In this document: positions 55,128-63,131 of the stretch, piece after piece | Position numbering within the stretch: position 1 is the stretch's first letter | How the letters are laid out: each line of letters starts with the position of its first letter | Source of the DNA: JAWSVE01 sp050633885 | Lineage (GTDB): Bacteria; Pseudomonadota; Gammaproteobacteria; Pseudomonadales; Cellvibrionaceae | DNA: 64,000 nucleotides | Assembly (NCBI GenBank): GCA_050633885.1 | Contig: JBOEHK010000001.1 | Span: 124,001-188,000, forward strand | Direction of reading: 5' to 3' | Position numbers and translations under genes: made by a program | The notes under the pieces: model-generated | The model's input: the letters and a program-made list of their open reading frames with translations, nothing else | Told to the model about the DNA's origin: nothing | Databases searched by the model: none

Positions 55128-56202
55128 ACTGAATCGGTATATAGGCGGTACAGTTCTGATGGCAACACTCGGTTCGCTGGTGTTCATCGTGTTTATTTTC
55201 TTTATGTCATTGATGATTGGGGAGCTTCAAAGCTTAAAAGGAAATTACACGCTCAATAAAGCGGTGTCTTATGTTTTGTGGCAAGTACCTAACATGGTGT
55301 ATGAAAACTTAACCTTTGCTGCATTTTTAGGATGCATTATTGGCTTGGGTATTCATGCTGATGCGAATGAGTTAGTCATTATTCGAGCAGCGGGCGTTAG
55401 CATGAAGAAGTTGATTTGGGCTGTGATGCGTCCTGTATTATTTTTGATGTGTGTTGGTGTTTTGATTGGTGAATATATTGCGCCAGTGACGTTACAGTTA
55501 TCGGAGGGTGTCAAGGCCTCCGCTAAATCTGATGTTGGTGTTTTGGAATCAGGTTCTGGTTTTTGGTATAGAGAAAATAATACGTTTTATCACTTTAATG
55601 GACTTAATAAAAAATTATATGGCGTGACTCAGTATCAGTTAGACCAAGAGGGTATGACACTAAAGTCGACAGGATTTGCTGAAGGGGCAACCTACATTGG
55701 CGATCAATGGCAATTAGAGGAAGGTAAAACAAGTTTTTTTCTTCATTTAGAAAATGAAGAGGGAGAAAAGGTGAGAACCGTGTTACAAGATAATTATTCA
55801 CGGCAATTGTGGAATGCGGAGTTAACGCCAAAAGCACTCAATGATCTTGTTTTGCCCACAGAAGCCCTGTCTATTCAGAACTTGTATCGATATGCAAAGT
55901 CACGTGATCAACAAGGATTAGAAAGCCAGCCTTTTTGGTTGTCTTTTTGGCAGAAAATCTCCCAGCCGTTCGTGATGATAAGTTTAGCATTGGTGGGAGT
56001 CTCATTTATTTTTGGGTCATTACGAGAGTCTACAATGGGTTATCGTTTGACGATCGCACTGTTAACAGGGATTGTGTTTAATATTGGCCAAAATTTTTTG
56101 GCCGCCTCCAGTTTAGTTTTTAATTTCTCACCGTTGATAGCTGTTGCTGTGCCAATCGGTATGTGTTGTTTAATAGGGATATGGATGTTACAGCGGCGTT
56201 AA
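55120..56202 (+). CDS. lptG: LPS export permease LptG
   Basis: Partner permease of LptF in the LPS transporter. Start at 55120 inside the lptF 3' end: MHKLNRYIGGTVL begins the conserved first helix. Six membrane segments flank a periplasmic jellyroll of about 150 residues; SLALVGVSFIFGSLRESTMGYR near the C-terminus is typical of LptG. 360 residues is normal. Confidence 0.95.
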   Translation: MHKLNRYIGGTVLMATLGSLVFIVFIFFMSLMIGELQSLKGNYTLNKAVSYVLWQVPNMVYENLTFAAFLGCIIGLGIHADANELVIIRAAGVSMKKLIWAVMRPVLFLMCVGVLIGEYIAPVTLQLSEGVKASAKSDVGVLESGSGFWYRENNTFYHFNGLNKKLYGVTQYQLDQEGMTLKSTGFAEGATYIGDQWQLEEGKTSFFLHLENEEGEKVRTVLQDNYSRQLWNAELTPKALNDLVLPTEALSIQNLYRYAKSRDQQGLESQPFWLSFWQKISQPFVMISLALVGVSFIFGSLRESTMGYRLTIALLTGIVFNIGQNFLAASSLVFNFSPLIAVAVPIGMCCLIGIWMLQRR

Positions 56203-56292
56203 TGTACTAGGGAGAGACAAGGTAGAATGTGTTAAGTACGGCGTTACGTTATTTATTCTCTCCACGCCATTCCACTCTTTATTTATTGAGAC

Positions 56293-56811
56293 CTATTGTT
56301 TTTTTGATTTCGGTGGAAGTTGAATCACAACGCTTTTTGACAGCTTGTCATGTAACGTTTGGCCTTCTGTGTCAAACAGACACCACAGATAACCAATGCC
56401 CGCTAACCCAAAAGAGAGAGGCGCGAGACAGCAGCGAATAAATCCTTGAACAATGGAGATATTCGTTCCGTTTTTATTGATAACGCGTATTTTCCACGCT
56501 CTCATTCCGAGAGTTTGCCCGCCGCGGTGCCAGAAAAAAATAAAAAATAAAGCGATTAATAAAAACCAACCAACTTTAAAAATGATACCTGGTGGCGCGA
56601 AACCAGTAACGGCGTTGGTATCTACGGTGTCAGGAAAAAAGAAATAACGGGCGAGTAACGCAAATGCACCATAGCCAAAGCTTAAGCCAGTGAGCAACAT
56701 AAAATCGTAGGATATGGCTGCCAGTCGCTTGAGTAGATTGGCTGGTTTAAATTCAGAAACCTCTTTTGATCTTGATAAAGAGGTGGGGTTGGATTCTGTT
56801 GAGTCGCCCAT
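56293..56811 (-). CDS. RDD family membrane protein
   Basis: Inner-membrane protein of the RDD family, members of which have been linked to ion or osmotic homeostasis. About 172 residues from the ATG at 56811 (good AAGGTG site; an upstream start at 56847 is less likely). LLKRLAAISYDFMLLTGLSFGYG is the first helix with the Arg and Asp of the family, followed by two more helices and GQTLGMRAWKIRVI. Located downstream of lptG in the opposite orientation, a familiar neighbourhood in Pseudomonas. Confidence 0.87.
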   Translation of the reverse strand: MGDSTESNPTSLSRSKEVSEFKPANLLKRLAAISYDFMLLTGLSFGYGAFALLARYFFFPDTVDTNAVTGFAPPGIIFKVGWFLLIALFFIFFWHRGGQTLGMRAWKIRVINKNGTNISIVQGFIRCCLAPLSFGLAGIGYLWCLFDTEGQTLHDKLSKSVVIQLPPKSKKQ

Positions 56812-56907
56812 GAGAACACCTTGTGAATGAGGCGCGTAGTGTAGCATTGGGTTGAGTGTAATAAAATAAACGGAAGGGCAGATAATTGAATGATAAATGA
56901 ACGTTAA

Positions 56908-57555
56908 TTAATAAAATTCCATTTTAAACATCAGCTTTATATAATCCCCAGATACTTTAATACGATAATTAATGTCAGTTTGTTGCCATTGAATTTTCCC
57001 TTTTCCATCCGCATCAGGTACCAGAGAGTTTTCTGATAATGAAGTTTGTCTCCAGTGATTCCAATACGTTTTTAACGCCGAGCTAACCATTTTTCTTATA
57101 AACGTTTTTGTTTTTCGTGGCGAATCAAGCTCATTATTTTGAAGCCATCTGTAATTATGGCCGCGTTGAGAAGAAGACATGTCATTATTTCTTAAATTTT
57201 TTGCGGTGAGTAATAAGTCATCATTGTCCAGCCCTCGTGCAAAATTTGCTAACCATAGGTGTGTATGATTATCTGATCTACCAGTCGTATTTTGGTTTGA
57301 TCGCGCAGAACGATCATTGATCATGGTATTTAAGTTTCCATTGTTATAAAAGAAATCCATGTCCGTCGGTAGGAAAAAACCGTCAGCAATAGTGCTATCT
57401 TGAGCCTCTGAGTTCTGTGTTACTAATGAACAAGCTAATAGACAAACGGTGAGAATGACCAGACTTTTCAAAGATTGCTGTTTTTCTCTTTGGGGAAATA
57501 AAGAATTTTTTGTTAAATGTTTTTGATTTGCGTTATTAGTGAGTGGTTTAGACAT
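56908..57555 (-). CDS. Exported protein of unknown function
   Basis: 215 residues. A long polar N-terminus (about 28 residues) precedes a hydrophobic core and a cleavage-like SEA-Q site, so the protein is probably exported. The mature part is polar with many Asn, Arg and Ser and ends in beta-like FKMEFY. It ends with a Phe-Tyr pair, which can occur in outer-membrane proteins, but the sequence is too short for a full barrel. No family recognised. A perfect extended ribosome-binding sequence (AGGAGGTGAT) precedes the ATG, suggesting strong translation. Confidence 0.65.
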   Translation of the reverse strand: MSKPLTNNANQKHLTKNSLFPQREKQQSLKSLVILTVCLLACSLVTQNSEAQDSTIADGFFLPTDMDFFYNNGNLNTMINDRSARSNQNTTGRSDNHTHLWLANFARGLDNDDLLLTAKNLRNNDMSSSQRGHNYRWLQNNELDSPRKTKTFIRKMVSSALKTYWNHWRQTSLSENSLVPDADGKGKIQWQQTDINYRIKVSGDYIKLMFKMEFY

Positions 57556-58017
57556 GAGATCACCTCCTCAGCGTTTAATAGCTTTATCCTGCATTACTGA
57601 GAGACGATTGAGAAGCCGGTGGTTAGACAGAAATGTTCTATTTTTTTTACAGAATATCTAGTCATTTCGATTTGTTGGGTGTGAGTTAATATTATGCTTG
57701 AGTGTAGGACGTTGCGTTGTAAGTGAATCCTTACGCTGAATATTCTGTCACTTTTGAATACGCTCGCTATAGAGGGATATTGGGAATAAAAATTTAAAAA
57801 ATACGTTGAATTAATCTAATAAATATTTCGTTATGAGAACTAATACGAAGATTTCCGATTTAATGGAGAAATAAAAAGGGAATAAATGGGGGACTGGTAA
57901 TAGTGATGAAAGGCAAAAAAACAATGGAGTCAGTGTCTAAAGTGGCGAATTAAACTGAAGCTAAAAAATTACCATAGTCAACGTGTTCGAGCTAAATAAA
58001 GAACCAGAGATTGAGAG
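57556..58017. other. 462-base AT-rich intergenic stretch
   Basis: No gene found on either strand; only frames of a few residues exist. It should contain the promoter of the exported protein (minus strand) and the terminator of the cyclase-homology gene. A short stem before eight Ts at about 57634-57652 is the only terminator-like feature. Composition is noticeably AT-rich. Confidence 0.5.
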
Positions 58018-58944
58018 TTATAACGAATAGGTAATAGTGAGTTCGGGTGCTTGCGCGGCTCTTCGCCCAATTGAAATTGTCCCTTCGCCGATTAACGGCA
58101 GTTGTTCTCGGCGCAAATAGATTTCAGGTTGATCAGGGCCTTTGATGTAAGTGCCGTTTGTACTGTGGTCAACTAGAACAAACTTTCCTCGTTGCATCAC
58201 AATGTGACAATGATCTCTCGAAGCAAGACTAGAGTCGATGTGCAGATTTGCAATGCGATGATCTCTACCAATAATGAAAGGCAATGTTTCTGAGGATACA
58301 GCCATACGCTTGTTGTTGTAATCGAGCTGCAAAATATTGGCATCGATTTTTTGGGTGATGTGATTAATGGCCATCACCATAGTAGCGCTATGGTCCTCGT
58401 TAGATTGTTCCCACACAAATCGATAAATGAGACTTTTCTTCGCTTCGCCTTTAATTTTTATTCGATCAAATTCTTGGCATTGCTCTTGAAAATTAGGCGA
58501 TAGAGCGTCAACCATGGATTGCGTGATCACAATCTGATTGGGGCGCGCAATATGAGCAACATGGGCAGCATCGTTAACGGTATCGCCGAAGATATCATTG
58601 TCATCCAAAACAGTTTGCCCAAAATCCATTCCTATTCGAATCGCGAGTCCTTGCTCTTCTTCATTTGCCGTTGCCAAGCTACATTGCTGCTGTATTTCAC
58701 TGGCTGCTCGACAGGCATCTTCGGGGGTATTAAACCTAGCCATGACTTCATCACCGATGGTTTTCACCACAAAGCCAGTATTCGTCATAGTGATGGTTTT
58801 CATCAGGTTGATGGCGGTATCGATTAACTGTTTAGCTTTCAAATTTCCCTGACGTTTATACAGGGCAGAGCTTCCCGATACATCGGCAAACATAATTGCC
58901 TGTAATGGGGTGCCGTCAATTTGACTTGTTGTGGGAGTACTCAC
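58018..58944 (-). CDS. Class III cyclase-homology domain fused to FHA domain
   Basis: Predicted signalling protein. Residue numbers count from a TTG at 58959; the GTG at 58944 (residue 6) is my preferred start. Cyclase-homology domain about 20-180: metal aspartates Asp26 (FADVSGS) and Asp70 (KTIGDEV), Lys66, and Asn129 in GDTVND. The transition-state Arg expected four residues after Asn129 is His133 instead. The FHA domain (about 220-310) has GR at 231-232, SRDH at 247-250 and NGT at 268-270, so phosphothreonine binding looks possible. Cyclase activity is doubtful. No kinase is seen nearby. Confidence 0.87.
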   Translation of the reverse strand: MSTPTTSQIDGTPLQAIMFADVSGSSALYKRQGNLKAKQLIDTAINLMKTITMTNTGFVVKTIGDEVMARFNTPEDACRAASEIQQQCSLATANEEEQGLAIRIGMDFGQTVLDDNDIFGDTVNDAAHVAHIARPNQIVITQSMVDALSPNFQEQCQEFDRIKIKGEAKKSLIYRFVWEQSNEDHSATMVMAINHITQKIDANILQLDYNNKRMAVSSETLPFIIGRDHRIANLHIDSSLASRDHCHIVMQRGKFVLVDHSTNGTYIKGPDQPEIYLRREQLPLIGEGTISIGRRAAQAPELTITYSL

Positions 58945-59313
58945 AATAACTCTGTGCAAATAGTGTAGGGGAAGTTACGTTACACGACATAATACATCTG
59001 GCGCGAACAATCATTGTCCGTTTGAAGCCTGTCAGTTGCATTTAAACTGGCAGATCGTCCTAAGGCCGGTAGTTTACCGATGGCGGAGGGTCTAGTCACT
59101 ATAAAGTAAGCTGGTTTAGTGTCTAGCTGGTATTATGTTGAATTTTGTGCCACTTAGCGTTGCCAGCCTTCTAATCAATACGATAATAACTTTGCCTTGA
59201 AGTCTTCTCTAGGCTCAATGTAATACACTACGTAAAGCTAAAACAATGATCTGTAAAAATAAGTCGAGTTTAAAAAATAACATAATAAAGCGTCATAATA
59301 AGAAAGGTTCCCT
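58945..59313. other. Divergent promoter region, cyclase-FHA / amidohydrolase
   Basis: 369 bases without a gene. A 9-bp hairpin with one G-U pair (59029-59037 with 59045-59053) is visible, without a T tract. The amidohydrolase start is preceded by AGAAAGG. No clear sigma-70 boxes. Confidence 0.5.
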
Positions 59314-60333
59314 ATGAAAAAAATAATCCATGATAACGATGATTGGCTGCTGTCTGTTAAAGAAGAAATATTGGATCCTGATCGTCCAATTATCGATCCT
59401 CACCATCATCTCTGGACTGCTCGCCCCAATGATTATCTATTACCGGATCTGTGGGATGACACCGAGAGTGGTCATAATATTCAAAAAACGGTATTTATTG
59501 AGTGTCATGCGCATTACTTGAAAACAGGACCTGAATACCTTCGACCAGTTGGGGAAACAGAATTTGTTACTGAGATTGCTGAAGAAAGTGACCGAGCAAA
59601 CGGAAAAAAAGCCAAAATCGCAGGGATCGTTGCTCACACTGATTTGACGTTAGACGAGGATTTGCTCATAGAGGCCCTAGAGGCTCATAGTCTTGCGGGA
59701 AAAGGGCGATTTCGAGGTATTCGTCAAGCAGGGGCCTTTGAAGAGAATAATGAATTTTTATTTATCAAACCTCGCCAGAAAAAAGGATTATATCGAGATC
59801 AGCAGTTTCAAAAAGGTGTAGCGATATTGGGTCAGCATGGTCTGACGTATGATACATGGCACTATCATCATCAAAATCAAGACTTTATCCATTTGGCTAA
59901 TTCTGCCCCAGACACCACCATCATTCTTGATCATTTTGGGACGCCATTAGGTGTGGGGCCCTATAAAGGGCGGCGAGAGGAAATTTTTCAAACATGGAAA
60001 AAAGATATTGCTGAGATTGCAAAATGTGAGAATGTTTATGCCAAGCTGGGGGGGTTGGCGATGCCGGATAACGGATTTGGTTGGAATCTACGAGATGTTC
60101 CCCCATCTTCTGATGAAATAGTAGACACCCAACAACGTTACTATTTACATGCGCTGGAATGCTTTGGTGTTGAGCGATGCTTATTTGAAAGCAACTTTCC
60201 TGTTGATAAGTGGTCCCTTTCTTACCATGTCGTCTGGAACGCGTTTAAGAAAATGACAGCAGATCTGACTGAAAAAGAAAAACATGCATTATTTTATGAA
60301 AATGCCGAGCGAGTGTATCGGTTGGGTGATTAA
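59314..60333 (+). CDS. Amidohydrolase-family (COG3618-like) TIM-barrel hydrolase
   Basis: Metal-dependent hydrolase of the amidohydrolase 2 branch, relatives of lactonases and decarboxylases. The metal motif DPHHHLW is at residues 29-34; EGH-like VFIECHAHY, the DHFGTPLGVG region and the late FESNFPVDKW Asp are present. 339 residues is normal. It stands alone, followed by a large stem-loop. Substrate unknown. Confidence 0.86.
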   Translation: MKKIIHDNDDWLLSVKEEILDPDRPIIDPHHHLWTARPNDYLLPDLWDDTESGHNIQKTVFIECHAHYLKTGPEYLRPVGETEFVTEIAEESDRANGKKAKIAGIVAHTDLTLDEDLLIEALEAHSLAGKGRFRGIRQAGAFEENNEFLFIKPRQKKGLYRDQQFQKGVAILGQHGLTYDTWHYHHQNQDFIHLANSAPDTTIILDHFGTPLGVGPYKGRREEIFQTWKKDIAEIAKCENVYAKLGGLAMPDNGFGWNLRDVPPSSDEIVDTQQRYYLHALECFGVERCLFESNFPVDKWSLSYHVVWNAFKKMTADLTEKEKHALFYENAERVYRLGD

Positions 60334-60659
60334 TTGATCGATGGGTAACTCAACGGATTATTTGGATTGTAGGTCGTTTAAACCGTTTATATCCGTTAGA
60401 ATTGTGAGTTACCCCCTGAATTTTTTGGACTTAAAAGATAGACTGATTGTTTTGTCTATTTCTGGTTATTCCTTGTTGTAAATACTAAATCTAAGCATTA
60501 ATAGTGGGTTAGAAATCGTTGAGCGTCATAGAATGACTTATTCTCTGTTGAGAGAGATAAACAACACATTAAAACATTTTGGACGTTTATGCATAAGCTC
60601 ACAGAGAGACCTGCCAATCAGTTTTTATTTCCTACCTATCTTGAAATCAAGAGTTTTAC
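60334..60659 (+). other. Spacer before the transglutaminase/ATP-grasp gene
   Basis: 326 bases without a gene, containing the stem-loop at 60343-60426. The rest should carry the promoter of the 60660 gene; I found no convincing boxes. A short plus frame in this stretch overlaps the next gene out of frame and is rejected. Confidence 0.5.
60343..60426 (+). terminator. Large stem-loop terminator after the amidohydrolase
   Basis: A perfect 10-bp outer stem (60343-60352 with 60405-60414), an internal loop, and a 6-bp second stem (60353-60358 with 60391-60396) enclose 32 bases. Six Ts at 60421-60426 follow. Termination is likely; the size is unusual. Confidence 0.7.
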
Positions 60660-63131
60660 ATGACTCGAGTGAAAACAAATCCGTTGGCTTTATCATTACA
60701 AGAAAAACCCGATCTTTGGATTTTTTTTGTAGGGGTGCTCTTATTGTGTCTGCATGTATTTCTTCAGCCCGATCGAGTTAAGCAGTTACTGCCTCTTGAA
60801 GTAAAACAATTTACATTGTCCATGTTTTTTGATGTGAATGATCAGGACGTGAGTATTACAACTTATGTTCCTCAAAATAATAATCGTCAGAATATTATTG
60901 AACAGACAATTCAGTCAGGCTTATTGGACTATCGTTTAGATGATATACCCAGTGGACGTTTAGCGGTTTGGGAAGGTTCTGAATTAACAGGTTCACATAA
61001 AGTTGTTTATCGCGCAAAGATTGCTCAACAAGCCACTCGCTTTACAATCTCTCCTGATCTCACAGTGCCCACTAAATATTCAGAAGCATTTCAAGAATAC
61101 CTTGCACCAACAGAGGCGGTACAGGTTAACCATCCAGAAGTGTCTAATTTGTGGAGCGAAATAAAACCTTCGGCTTCTCAGGAGATGCTTCCGTTACTCA
61201 CAGCTATTTTTTATTACACTTATAATGAGCTATCCAGTGTTCCCTTTAAAGGGATGACTGATGCTTTAACAGCGCTAAGGTTAAAGCAAGCGAGTTGTAA
61301 CGGAAAAAGCCGTTTGTTTGTCGCGCTAGCACGGCTGAATAAAATTCCTGCTCGGTTAGTGGGCGGTGTTATTTTGGAAGGGGGGCCGAAAAAAACTTCT
61401 CACCAATGGGTGGAAGTGTATGTGGGAGAGCACTGGGTTCCCTTCGATCCGACCAATGGACATTTTGCTTTTTTACCAGCGCATTATTTAGAACTCTATC
61501 GTGGCGATGAGGTTTTATTTAAGCACACCAGAAACATCAGTTTTGATTACGAATTCGATATTCGTTCTAATCGAATTGCAGCCGGTGTTCAATCAGGTTT
61601 AGCTTTACCCGAAAGGGCTGATCGGTTAAATGTAATCGCGTTATTGGCATTACTTGGACTTGAAGAAAATACAGCCAGTATATTCTTACTTTTTCCTCTC
61701 TGTGCTTTGTGCATTACTTTTTTCCGAAATATTGTGGGTCTTGGATCTTTTGGTATTTTCATGCCGATGCTTGTTGCGGCTGCTTGCCGATATACAGGCT
61801 TACAACTAGGCGTTATTGTTTTTACAGCTGTTCTAGTCATCGCATTTCTTATGCATCGTGGTCTTGATTATGTGAAGTTATTGAAAGTGCCTCGCCTAGC
61901 TGCGGTTATTACCGGAGTGACATTGGTATTCTTACTCGTGATTAGCTTTATTGATCTTGGGCAAAGTAGTTATGGCTTAGGTGTTGTAGCACTCTTTCCT
62001 GTCGTTATTATTTCTTTTACCGCTGAACGCTTACATCATCTTGTTGAAGACGCGAGTTGGAAAGAAATAGTGTCAAATACATTAGGCTCTTTGTTAATTA
62101 TTATTATTTGTTATTTTATATTTGGCTCTTTGTTATTGCGAGGCTTGTTTGCTATTTACCCCGAGTGCTTTTTACTTGTCCTTGCTGGACAAATATTTAT
62201 TGGCCGATGGACTGGGGTTCGCGTCAGTGAATACTTTAGATTTTCACGTTTAATAAAAGGCTCTAAGGGCGGCTTGCTCAGTATAAATGCACGTAATCGT
62301 AATGTCGTTCTCGATAAAAACCCTAAACATTTAATTCAGCTCGCTAATGATAAATTAGAAGCAAAAAAAGTGCTGTCAAAAAAAGGAATCCCCGTACCTG
62401 AAAATATTCATGAGTATAGTGGTCAGTTAGAGTGCCAAAATTTAGAAAAAGAATTGGAAAATTTACACTCGTTTGTGATTAAACCAAATCGTGGAAGTCA
62501 GGGGCGTGGTATTTTAGTGATCCGAGAAAAGGAGGGTGCTGGTTGGAAGCAAGCGGGTGGATCGCTTATTTCCTTGGAAGAAATTCGGCGTCATATCCAA
62601 GAGATAATTGCTGGAAGTTTCTCCTCAGACGGAAAAGCAGATGTGGCATTTATAGAGCCATTTTTGGTTCAACACGGCGTGTTGAATGCTATTTCTCCTT
62701 TTGGATTAAGCGATATTCGGGTGATTGTTCATGATGGAAAAGCTATCGCTAGTATGTGGCGTGTTCCTACTGCGGGCTCAAATGGAAAAGCCAATTTGCA
62801 TCAAGGTGCCATTGGAGTCGCAATTGATATTAATAGTGGATTAACCACTCGTGCTCAATTACACGGAAAAGAGATAACCGTTCACCCTGACACTAACCAG
62901 TCTTTGTGTGGTGTTGAAATTCCCTTCTGGCAAGATATTGTAGCTATTTCTGAGAAGTGCTATGAGGCTGTTTCGCTGGGTTATTTAGGCGTTGATGTGT
63001 GTATTGATATAGAGGCAGGGCCTTTAGTTTTGGAAATTAATGCTAGGCCTGGTTTAGAGATTCAAAATGTTAGAGACAAAGGCATTGGTGATTTGATTGA
63101 AAAAATTGAACCTGGTGCAGTGATAGCATGA
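60660..63131 (+). CDS. Fusion: transglutaminase-like / 7TM / RimK-like ATP-grasp ligase
   Basis: 823-residue multidomain membrane protein. N-terminal helix (about 20-37), a periplasmic domain resembling the 'inactive transglutaminase fused to 7TM' family (about 45-165), a transglutaminase core with Cys213, His248 and Asp263, a polytopic region (about 320-515, about seven helices), then an ATP-grasp domain (about 535-823) like alpha-L-glutamate-ligase-like RimK relatives: IKPNRGSQGRG (Lys608), IEPF (Glu666), SDIR, KANLHQGAIG, LEINARPG. In Pseudomonas-like genomes the two halves are separate neighbouring genes. It is likely to form amide bonds with glutamate-like residues on an unknown target. 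ATGA overlap with the next gene. Confidence 0.88.
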   Translation: MTRVKTNPLALSLQEKPDLWIFFVGVLLLCLHVFLQPDRVKQLLPLEVKQFTLSMFFDVNDQDVSITTYVPQNNNRQNIIEQTIQSGLLDYRLDDIPSGRLAVWEGSELTGSHKVVYRAKIAQQATRFTISPDLTVPTKYSEAFQEYLAPTEAVQVNHPEVSNLWSEIKPSASQEMLPLLTAIFYYTYNELSSVPFKGMTDALTALRLKQASCNGKSRLFVALARLNKIPARLVGGVILEGGPKKTSHQWVEVYVGEHWVPFDPTNGHFAFLPAHYLELYRGDEVLFKHTRNISFDYEFDIRSNRIAAGVQSGLALPERADRLNVIALLALLGLEENTASIFLLFPLCALCITFFRNIVGLGSFGIFMPMLVAAACRYTGLQLGVIVFTAVLVIAFLMHRGLDYVKLLKVPRLAAVITGVTLVFLLVISFIDLGQSSYGLGVVALFPVVIISFTAERLHHLVEDASWKEIVSNTLGSLLIIIICYFIFGSLLLRGLFAIYPECFLLVLAGQIFIGRWTGVRVSEYFRFSRLIKGSKGGLLSINARNRNVVLDKNPKHLIQLANDKLEAKKVLSKKGIPVPENIHEYSGQLECQNLEKELENLHSFVIKPNRGSQGRGILVIREKEGAGWKQAGGSLISLEEIRRHIQEIIAGSFSSDGKADVAFIEPFLVQHGVLNAISPFGLSDIRVIVHDGKAIASMWRVPTAGSNGKANLHQGAIGVAIDINSGLTTRAQLHGKEITVHPDTNQSLCGVEIPFWQDIVAISEKCYEAVSLGYLGVDVCIDIEAGPLVLEINARPGLEIQNVRDKGIGDLIEKIEPGAVIA

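Noticed and set aside
60533..60781. Short plus-strand frame before the fusion gene
   Set aside because: Overlaps the start of the real gene out of frame and shows no protein-like pattern.
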